A DNA stretch of 11,570 nucleotides from JBGTIS01 sp041745535 (GTDB lineage Bacteria > Bacteroidota > Bacteroidia > Cytophagales > Cyclobacteriaceae). The stretch is taken from contig JBGTIS010000363.1 in NCBI GenBank assembly GCA_041745535.1, positions 1 to 11,570 on the forward strand. The letters are read 5' to 3'. The translations under genes and the position numbers were made by a program. The notes under the pieces are model-generated. The model saw only the letters and a program-made list of their open reading frames with translations, was not told where the DNA came from and did not search any database. This document shows positions 1 to 6,700 of this stretch, piece by piece; positions within the stretch are counted from its first letter, which is position 1, and each line of letters opens with the position of its first letter.

Positions 1-151
1 TTTCGTTATTAGCTGCCTTCCTTTTCTTTTTCAACTCCTCTAATTCCTGTTTGATATAGGCTTTTTCTTCCTGATAGTCCATATCATCCAATTTCTTGTT
101 CAACTGGTCGCGGATTTCTCTCATCCGTTTAATCATAGCTCTTCTATTCAT
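1..151 (-). CDS. Small charged coiled-coil-like protein, 3' end outside window
   Basis: The ATG at 149-151 opens a frame that stays open to the left edge, giving 50 visible residues. The peptide starts MNRRAMIKRMREIRDQ and is rich in Lys, Glu and Arg, with a heptad-like LNKKLDDMDY...IKQELEELKKK stretch that suggests one long amphipathic helix or coiled coil. It has no signal peptide and no membrane segment. It starts 24 bp after the stop of the UPF0175 gene on the same strand, so the two are probably co-transcribed. UPF0175 proteins are often followed by a PIN-fold DUF3368 toxin gene, but this N-terminus does not resemble one (no early Asp-Thr-Ser type PIN motif). I do not recognise the family. 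It could be a small partner of the UPF0175 protein or an unrelated gene. Confidence 0.6.
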   Translation of the reverse strand, partial: MNRRAMIKRMREIRDQLNKKLDDMDYQEEKAYIKQELEELKKKRKAANNE

Positions 152-175
152 CTTTGAGCAGCCTATTAATTATCT

Positions 176-409
176 TTAGGGAAAACCTAAATTCCTGCTT
201 TCGTAACCAGGTAAATCTTCTTCAGTTTCACCAAATATAGAAACACCATATTGCCCTACTGTCTCCAGAAATTCTCTCTTGGTGATTCCTACAAACTTTG
301 CGGCCTGTCCTGAACTTAAAATACCTTTATCAAATAAGGCTGAAGCTACTGTCATTTTTGCTTCTTTTTCATCTACTTCATCTGGCAGTTCTATTATTAA
401 AGTTTTCAT
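176..409 (-). CDS. UPF0175 family (antitoxin-like) protein
   Basis: This 77-residue protein matches the UPF0175 pattern: an opening beta strand MKTLIIELPDEV, then EAKMTVASALFDKGILSSGQAAKFVGITKREFLETVGQYGVSIF. The GQAA...G(I/L)(S/T)KREF core looks like a helix-turn-helix and is the most conserved part of the family. The family has been proposed to supply antitoxins for PIN-domain DUF3368 toxins; that role is inferred from gene neighbourhoods and is not shown here. The ATG at 407-409 is the only start giving the full family N-terminus. A near-perfect 14-bp dyad (437-450) lies about 30 bp upstream and could be an autoregulatory site. The next gene downstream, 24 bp away, is a small charged protein and not an evident PIN toxin, so the partner is missing or different. 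Confidence 0.8.
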   Translation of the reverse strand: MKTLIIELPDEVDEKEAKMTVASALFDKGILSSGQAAKFVGITKREFLETVGQYGVSIFGETEEDLPGYESRNLGFP

Positions 410-436
410 ATCCCGCTATATGTTTGTTCCATATCA

Positions 437-450
437 ATAATACGTATAAT
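437..450. promoter_or_regulatory. Dyad-symmetric site upstream of the UPF0175 gene
   Basis: The 14-bp sequence ATAATACGTATAAT is a dyad in which six of seven symmetric pairs match, centred between 443 and 444, about 30 bp before the ATG of the UPF0175 gene. Small HTH-type antitoxins often bind such sites in their own promoters. The symmetry is visible; the operator role is inference. In an AT-rich stretch a match like this can arise by chance. Confidence 0.25.
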
Positions 451-547
451 AAATTTTTTCTGTTATTTAACTTGCTGTCAAGCATAAACGCAGGAAAGAT
501 TATTCTTACCGCTAACTTTTCCTCTTATAAATTGTGTGGTATTTCCT

Positions 548-645
548 AATGTCATTCCGACGAAGGAGGAATACTCTATAGCCGATCAACTGCACGGCAA
601 AGATTCCTCACAATTCCATTGCAGCATTCGTTCAGAATAACAACT
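548..645. repeat. Intergenic palindromic repeat (REP/MITE-like), copy 1
   Basis: The ends form an imperfect inverted repeat: TGTCATTCCGA at 550-560 against TGTTATTCTGA read from the other strand at 642-632, 9 of 11 matching. An inner pair, GAGGAAT (566-572) with ATTCCTC (603-609), is perfect, so the unit can fold into a long interrupted hairpin. It lies between the 3' end of the enolase-like gene and the 5' end of the UPF0175 gene, where dispersed palindromes usually sit. Elements starting GTCATTCCGA are, to my recollection, common and high-copy in Bacteroidota genomes. It carries no coding capacity. It may also act as a transcript end for the enolase-like gene, for which I see no ordinary terminator. 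Confidence 0.6.
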
Positions 646-735
646 GGGAAATGCTGAATTAATTTACTGTGGATTAAGTCAAAACGGTTATGGCTAATTT
701 CAATAAATGCCAAACCATCAACCCCTCATTGCATA

Positions 736-1941
736 TCACCCGTTTTTAAGTAGTTTCATGCCAAAGCCGGGGGCGGAAGAAGGGATAAGTTTTCCTTCTT
801 TCAGGTGGTAATCGCCAAAATCCACATCGTCGGACTCGCAGGTTACGCCTTCTATGGTGATGGTATTGCCCAAACCGCCTGCCAGCTGGGCAATGTAATA
901 GGTTTTCAGTACCGATCCCCAGGCATGGGGCGAGGCGGGGGTACCCATGGCTATTAATTCGGGCATCAGTTCGCGCCAGGGGGTAAAGCCATAGCCAATA
1001 ATATCGGTGAGGTGCACGTCTATTATTTTCTGCTCCTCCAGCTTTCTCAGCAAGGGCTGGTCGGGATTGGCCTCACCATCGGCCAGCAGGGTTTCCACGT
1101 TATTTTCTGTTAGCCATTGCTTCAGCTCCCTGTATTCGGCTTCGGTTTCGTGAAAGGGCTCTTCAATCCAGAAAAGTTTGATATCGCCAATGCCTTTCAG
1201 GTATTCGATGGTATCTGCCACGCTGTAGCCGTTGTTGGCATCTACCAGAATGTCGCAATCGGGAAAGTTTTCAGCCACCAGTTGGGTAACCTCTATATCC
1301 CGGGCCAGTCCTGCTGCTTTGGGCATCCATTGGTGACCCCGACCAATTTTCAGTTTGAACATGCGGTAACCATACTCGTAATCGAACCGGCATTCTTCCA
1401 TAATTTTGGCCACACCGGCCGGATTGTCTTTGGGTTCGATGTCATCAAAATAAATCATGCCGCTGTAGCAGCTCGTAATGAAGGGCTCCTTTTTGCCCAG
1501 CATTTCGTATACCGGCTGGTCCAGAATAATACCCGCCAGGTCGTGCAGGGCGATGTCGAGGGGCAGTACCTCAGCACGGGTAACGCCCACAGCCGGATCG
1601 AACACCTCGCTCAGTTTTTTGCCTTTGGCATACACATTAGCGGCGTTTAAACTGGCCTGATCGCCACGGGCAATCCCCCAGCCGGAAGCCCCCTGCTGGG
1701 TGGTGACTACGCAAATACGCTCTTTCGGGCCATGACCGTGTACGTCTAACCGGGCGTTTTTTCCCACCAACCGGGGCCAGTCCATCTGCACTTCCGAAAA
1801 CTGGATGTTTTCTATAGTATGGTCGTTCAGTGCCTGAAATTTGGTACGGCTGGCCGGCGACCATAAAGTATTTGAATAAGGCAGTAAAAAAGCAGCAGCC
1901 ATACTGCCTTGCAGGGTGTGAATAAAAGTCCGTCTTTTCAT
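736..1941 (-). CDS. Tat-exported enolase-superfamily enzyme (mandelate racemase type)
   Basis: This 401-residue protein is an acid-sugar dehydratase, racemase or lactonising enzyme of the mandelate racemase/muconate lactonising group (COG4948). Enzymes of this superfamily abstract the proton alpha to a carboxylate, using Mg2+. Visible active-site residues are the K196-x-K198 pair (FKLKIG), metal ligands D234 (LVDANNG), E260 (WIEEP) and E290 (ADGE), and the D313/H339 pair (SPHAWGS). The spacings follow mandelate racemase closely. The N-terminus MKRRTFIHTLQGSMAAAFLL is a twin-arginine signal followed by a hydrophobic stretch, so the enzyme is probably folded in the cytoplasm and exported to the periplasm or anchored in the membrane; most relatives are cytosolic. 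The ATG at 1939-1941 is chosen because it keeps this signal. The substrate cannot be told. No sugar-acid pathway genes lie beside it, and it appears to be transcribed alone. Confidence 0.85.
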   Translation of the reverse strand: MKRRTFIHTLQGSMAAAFLLPYSNTLWSPASRTKFQALNDHTIENIQFSEVQMDWPRLVGKNARLDVHGHGPKERICVVTTQQGASGWGIARGDQASLNAANVYAKGKKLSEVFDPAVGVTRAEVLPLDIALHDLAGIILDQPVYEMLGKKEPFITSCYSGMIYFDDIEPKDNPAGVAKIMEECRFDYEYGYRMFKLKIGRGHQWMPKAAGLARDIEVTQLVAENFPDCDILVDANNGYSVADTIEYLKGIGDIKLFWIEEPFHETEAEYRELKQWLTENNVETLLADGEANPDQPLLRKLEEQKIIDVHLTDIIGYGFTPWRELMPELIAMGTPASPHAWGSVLKTYYIAQLAGGLGNTITIEGVTCESDDVDFGDYHLKEGKLIPSSAPGFGMKLLKNG

Positions 1942-2110
1942 GGATAGTTGGGGTTACTTGCGATAAAACAGATTCAAGATAATAAATTCTCCGGTGTTTA
2001 CAATCCTGATACAATGGATGGAACTGTCTTCATAAACCAAAGTATCAAATAATAAAAAAGTAAGCACACCGTATTGCCTATAGTGTAATACGATGCTGAT
2101 GATTATTATT

Positions 2111-2150
2111 CGGGCGGGGAAGACTCCTCGCCGCGCATCGGGGTGACAAA
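2111..2150. repeat. Intergenic palindrome related to copy 1 (half-element), copy 2
   Basis: Read on the minus strand, this starts TTTGTCACCCCGATGCG, which matches the start of copy 1 (GTCATTCCGACG) at GTCA, CCGA and the following G. An 8-bp stem, GGCGGGGA (2113-2120) with TCCTCGCC (2125-2132), has one G-T pair and a 4-base loop, so it should fold strongly. I do not see a matching far arm, so this may be a decayed or half copy. It lies about 170 bp upstream of the enolase-like gene start, in inverted orientation relative to copy 1 on the other side of that gene. Confidence 0.45.
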
Positions 2151-2236
2151 AGATGAAGAAACGTTGGTATCGATAGACAAGGGGTAACATAGCGGTTTTC
2201 TGTTTTTGGAGTGGCTTTACAGGGCGCTGCCTACTG

Positions 2237-2329
2237 AGCAGGGTCTCTACTCCCTGCTTAACATCGACCGTGTCCCTTACTTGACATCGACCGTGTCCCG
2301 TGCTTTACATCGACCCTGTAATTCCCCCA
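2237..2329. repeat. 23-bp tandem repeat (about three copies) preceded by a hairpin
   Basis: ACATCGACC(G/C)TGT occurs at 2261, 2284 and 2307, an exact 23-bp period. Copies one and two share ACATCGACCGTGTCCC in full. The preceding 22 bp look like the degenerate start of the array (CCCTGCTTA before the first ACATCGACC). A perfect 7-bp hairpin with an 8-base loop precedes them: AGCAGGG at 2237-2243 with CCCTGCT at 2252-2258. CAGGGTC at 2239-2245 could instead pair with GACCCTG at 2312-2318 at the far end of the array, so two folds compete. The array sits between the 3' end of the BrkB gene and the enolase-like gene. Its function is unknown. Confidence 0.55.
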
Positions 2330-2486
2330 TACGTGGTTACTGGCCACTTTTCAAAAAAATCACCTCTGTTAAAAAATCAGTATGAATATGGATTAAGCGA
2401 GTAACTGATATCTGGTAGCCGCGAGGGTGGCGGGGCGCTATGGTTATTATTTTATTCGGAATTGTAGCAACATTTAAAGAGCGGTT

Positions 2487-3617
2487 TTATAGTTTTTTAT
2501 TTTCGGCATCTTCAGCCTTTTTGGTGTCTTCAGTTTCCCTTTTAGTGCTTTTAGTTGCCTTAACCTTTTTAGTATCCTTAGTTTGCTTGGGCTTTTTAGC
2601 AACTTTAGTTTGCTCAGCATTTTCAGGCTCTTCATTATCTTCAGCTTCCGCCGCATCATTTTCTGCTACCGTTTGCCGGTCTATTTCCTGCTTCACTATT
2701 CGTACCGCGTTCTTTTTGGGCCCGATACGCCTGCCCATTTTCTGGGTATATGCTTTGGTAAATTCAGCCCCTACCAGCAGTATAATAGAGGAATAATAAA
2801 TCCAGATCAGTACCAGCACAAACGATCCGGCGGCGCCATAGGTGGTGGCAATGTTGCTGTTTTTCAAATAAATACTAATCAGGTATTCGCCCAAACTGAA
2901 TAACACGGAGGTAACCAAAGCCCCCACCCACACATCTTTCCACTTAACTTTGGCATCGGGCAACAGTTTGAAAACGAGCGCGAATACCAGCGTTACCAGG
3001 CCTATCAGAATTACGAAAGTAACTGTTTGCACCAGGTACACGGTAGCTTCCGTTAATATTTTCTCCAGCAGATTATTAAAAATAGACAACAGGGCTTGTA
3101 TGGCCAGGGAAACCAGCAGAATAAATCCGAGGCTGGCCACCATAATAAATGAGAATAACCGGTCCATGGCAAATTTAATGAGTTCTTTTTTGGGTTTTGC
3201 CTTTACGTGCCAGATGTTGTTGAGGGCTTCCTGAATATTTACGAATACGGTGGTGGCACTAAACATTAAAGTGCCAATACCAATTACTTTGGCCAGTATC
3301 TTCGATTCGTCTGTGCGGGCATTGGTCACGATTTTTCGCAATTGTACGGCACTGTCCTCTCCAATATATTCCCGGAAAATATAAAACACTTCCCCTTCTA
3401 CCTCCGCCTGACCAAAAAACCGGCCGGCAATAAATAAAATCAGTACCAGCATGGCTGGCAACGAAAATATCATATAAAAAGCAATAGATGCCCCATAGGT
3501 CATGGGAGAATCTTCCTGAAAATGCTTTACAGTATCTTTGATGATTTCCCAGGCACACTTAAAAAACGATTTAACCCTATTCATCAGGTTTGTTCGGTTA
3601 GTTGTAAACCTGAACAT
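2487..3617 (-). CDS. YihY/BrkB family inner-membrane protein
   Basis: This 376-residue protein has about six membrane helices (near residues 44-66, 108-128, 152-178, 192-218, 228-250 and 262-286) in the arrangement of the YihY/BrkB family, once mislabelled ribonuclease BN. Diagnostic stretches are MTYGASIAFYMIFSLPAML near residue 39, FVNIQEALNNIWHV near 125 and YGAAGSFVLVLIWIYYSS near 260. The molecular function is not settled; transport or envelope roles have been proposed. Residues ~297-376 form a charged, Thr/Lys/Glu-rich tail (repeated TKxTK-like units) absent from the family core and probably disordered in the cytoplasm. The ATG at 3615-3617 has an AGGGAA Shine-Dalgarno-like stretch upstream; Met12 (codon at 3582-3584) is an alternative start. 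It follows a terminator, so it probably has its own promoter. Confidence 0.87.
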   Translation of the reverse strand: MFRFTTNRTNLMNRVKSFFKCAWEIIKDTVKHFQEDSPMTYGASIAFYMIFSLPAMLVLILFIAGRFFGQAEVEGEVFYIFREYIGEDSAVQLRKIVTNARTDESKILAKVIGIGTLMFSATTVFVNIQEALNNIWHVKAKPKKELIKFAMDRLFSFIMVASLGFILLVSLAIQALLSIFNNLLEKILTEATVYLVQTVTFVILIGLVTLVFALVFKLLPDAKVKWKDVWVGALVTSVLFSLGEYLISIYLKNSNIATTYGAAGSFVLVLIWIYYSSIILLVGAEFTKAYTQKMGRRIGPKKNAVRIVKQEIDRQTVAENDAAEAEDNEEPENAEQTKVAKKPKQTKDTKKVKATKSTKRETEDTKKAEDAENKKL

Positions 3618-3627
3618 ATCAATGTTC
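3612..3627. promoter_or_regulatory. Inverted repeat over the BrkB start codon
   Basis: GAACAT (3612-3617) and ATGTTC (3622-3627) are perfect 6-bp inverted arms separated by four bases. The left arm contains the start codon and the right arm lies between it and the AGGGAA stretch. In RNA this could form a small hairpin beside the ribosome binding site, or in DNA a dimeric protein site. Either role is inference. If it is an operator, Met12 becomes the likelier start. Confidence 0.25.
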
Positions 3628-3699
3628 CCTTTTTTTATTTTCCGCTAAGTTTCTCAATTTTTATCATTAAAACTATTGGTAGCATAAAAATCCTGAGAC

Positions 3700-3731
3700 A
3701 AAAAAAGGCACTACCCGTTTTAGGTAGCACC
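3700..3731 (-). terminator. Rho-independent terminator of the large T9SS protein gene
   Basis: On the minus strand the RNA reads GGUGCUACC, a 7-base loop, GGUAGUGCC, then seven U residues. The 9-bp stem includes two G-U pairs (arms at 3723-3731 and 3707-3715, T-tract at 3700-3706). It lies 36 bp past the stop of the 3768-7502 gene and separates that gene from the BrkB gene downstream. Confidence 0.75.
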
Positions 3732-3767
3732 TTCTATTTGTATAAAAAGTGTGCGATTATATTCTTA

Positions 3768-6700
3768 TCAATGTTTTATCATAATTTTTTTGGTAACCGT
3801 GGTATTACCATTGCTTATCCGCAAATAATATATACCGGCAGGAATGGCATATACCTCCAGATAATTGACAGCAGGTTGTATATCCCCTTCTTTCGCTATC
3901 CTCCCCTGCATGTCGTATAAATAGTAAGCACCTGCCTGTGGCGCTGTTACCTGTAGTACATCGGCCACCGGATTGGGATATACATTTATTTCCAATACTG
4001 TATCCAATTCAAAGCTTCCAGTCGCGGATATTATTTCTATAGCTTTTTCCGGGCTTTCAGATTCAGTAACAGTTTTTGCTGATTGCTGACTGGTGGTATC
4101 GGCGGTTCGTTTGGCAAAACTTTCGGCTGGGTTAGGAGGGGTAACCGGATAAATATGATCGCCACCAAGGTTCACCCTTTCTTTTATTTGCGTAAATTTT
4201 AAATAATCAATCACCACCCGTTCGCCTTTGTGTTTGATGCCTTCCAATAAAATTTCATCACCATTTGCTATTATCCATTCGGCCGCGACTGCTTTGTGTA
4301 CCAATCCGCGTTCGCCGTATCCTACGGTATACAGGTCCTGGTCCAGCGTCCATTGTCGCAGGGTATCGCCGGCAATTTTCACCATCAACTGGCTTTGCCC
4401 ATCTGTTTCGTCCAGGTACGCTATTTCTACAGCGTATTTACCGGAAATACCATTAAATGTGGCATGCGCCATTGCTAATCTGGGGCTTTCGGGGCCAATT
4501 TCAATCATCATGCTATTGGATGCGTATGGCAGTTCCTTCAGCCGGAACAATTCAAAATTCATATCCTCAGCTTCTATAATAAATTCGGATACCGGGCTGG
4601 GCGGAGCGGGTGGCGCAGGCGGCACCGGCACAACAGGAATTGTAAGGCTAACCACCGCTGAATACGCTGATGATACATCGCTGTTTATGGCTTTTACACG
4701 GTAATACAGGGTTTGGCCAGGTACCACATGATGTTGTAGGCAATGTATTACATTTTCGCCCACTTCATTCAATACTATAAAATCCGTGTCTGGTAACCGG
4801 GATTTTTCTACCACAAATCCTGTTTCATTATCTGATTGATCTGCCCAGGAAATTTCCACTTTATTATCGGAAGTAATTTGGGCATGAAGACCAGTCGGAG
4901 TTTCGATAGCAACCGCCTCATCAATTACCCGAAAGTTCACGGTAAGTGCTTCGCCCGGGTCGCCGCTTTTCTTTCTGCCGGTGTACGGAATTACAGTAAG
5001 GGTATGCGCACCCAGGGTTGGGATCCAGGGGTTAAAATCGCCGTTGGTGTCGCCGCCAATGGCATAAGGTGCTACGTTTTCTACCTGGATCTCTTCATCA
5101 TCCATAATGAATTGCACACTGCCGGTCGCTCCTTCTGTAGGATAGGCCCCTATACTTAATTTATCGGTTCCCAGTGCTTTAAAATTAATAACCGCACCTT
5201 CAGTAAGCGGATTAAATTCAGCAATATCCTGATTCGATTCGGCATTTACGAGCACCAGTTGTTCAATTTTTAATACGTTCTCTTCTTCAGTTACCTTCTC
5301 TGTTACTGATACGTATACCTTTTGGGAGAAATAACTATTACCAGCCTCTGTATTGGCTTCTGCCTGTACAGCATAATTACCCGCTACAGCGTTATTCCAT
5401 ATAAAGTTCCAGCCATCCTGCCCGTGCTTATCAGTTCCCAGCAATGCGCCATTGGCAAAGAAATTTACGCTGGTTACCGTTTGCGTGGTTCCAGATATTT
5501 GTGCCGTAATGGTACGCGCAGTATCTTCCTGCCACGTTTCGCCTTCAGCCGGACTGCTGATGCTGATGGTAGGAGGTGCGGGAGCAGGGGTACCACCACC
5601 ATTATTTTGAAGTAAAACCACCCAGTCCTGATCGGTTTCGTACGGTGCATTGCCCACCGAGCCGGATGCAGTGAGTTGGGTAATGGTGCCGGATACCAAT
5701 GCGCCACCCTGGCGCGGATTAAACCACTGCACCGAATAATTGCCCGGATAGCCATCCAGATCAATGGTGGCAGTACCTCCCTGGGCCAGATAGATTAAAT
5801 AGATTTCGCCTTTTTTAGCAAAGCAATACCTATCATTGGTATCATTGGTGTTACCAATAAGTACGTTTTCATTGCTCATTTCCTGGAAAGGAACATATTC
5901 CCTGAAAAACTCAACCGCATAACGGGTATAATCCCACATAGCGTCACGGCTCCGCCAGTCTTCGCAGGTAAGGTCAGAATGCTCGTATTCATACCCAAAA
6001 TAATATTCAACACCAGCACCACCCGCCATTAAATTACCCCATAACACATTTTTTCGAATAGCATCGTGGTTATTGCCTCCACCATCTGGCGTTACTCCTT
6101 TGTCGGCGCTGCCCTGTTCGTCGTTGGCCACCACCCATACTTTACCAGCATTTTCTGATGCCTTCAACCATTTTTTAGTATCCTGATGCACCTCGTTATA
6201 CGGGGTTTGCAAGGAACAGCCTGTAAGCGCGGAAGCATTTCCCAGCAAAGTGGGATACACCATATCTTTGCGTTCATCCGGATAGGTATGAATTACCACA
6301 TGGTGGTGGTAAGGATCCTGATCGGTAAAATACCGCGTATAAGATTTCACATACAGGTTATCAGGATCTTCCATTTCTTTCCAGATGTTACTTTCCTCGC
6401 TCAAATTCCAGTTCAGGGCCAGGTGATGCCCGAAGCGGGCGATAATTTCCCGGTAATAGAGTTTGCGCTCCACGCCCAGTTTTCCTTTGTCCAGCAGTCT
6501 TTCGTTTTCTGTTTCCTGTAGTTTAAAGTGAAGGTATAAGCCTAGCTTATCGGCATGTTCAAACACAATTTCCCACTGGTCCAGTTTGGAACAATCGAAC
6601 TGCAAACGATCGGTGATAGGAGCATTGGCCTTGGTATTGTTGTACTTTACATAAGGGAAAACATTCTGATCGTCGCCACCTATGTTCATGGTCAGAAACG

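Larger units (their letters stand above)
1942..2486. other. Intergenic region between the BrkB gene and the enolase-like gene
   Basis: No credible gene is seen. An open stretch on the minus strand at 1954-2190 has no family features and reads through the palindrome. The region should hold the promoter of the enolase-like gene, but I find no clear TAnnTTTG box. It contains the palindrome at 2111-2150, the hairpin plus tandem repeat at 2237-2329, and a GC-rich patch (2415-2442) with short imperfect inverted arms (TAGC/GCTA) that could contribute to ending the BrkB transcript but lacks a T-tract. Confidence 0.6.

Noticed and set aside
298..549. 83-codon open frame on the plus strand
   Set aside because: It lies opposite the UPF0175 gene and its promoter; the peptide is low-complexity Leu/Phe-rich, typical of antisense reading of AT-rich DNA.
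1117..1650. 177-codon open frame on the plus strand inside the enolase-like gene
   Set aside because: It is an antisense shadow of a gene with a full set of catalytic motifs.
1954..2190. 78-codon open frame on the minus strand
   Set aside because: It reads through the palindromic element (CHPDARRGVFPARI is its translation), has no family features and no ribosome site.
2261..2329. CRISPR-like array
   Set aside because: The repeats are contiguous with no unique spacers of constant length, only three units exist, and no cas genes are present.
2415..2442. GC-rich patch as BrkB terminator
   Set aside because: Arms match imperfectly (TAGC/GCTA only) and no T-tract follows on the minus strand.
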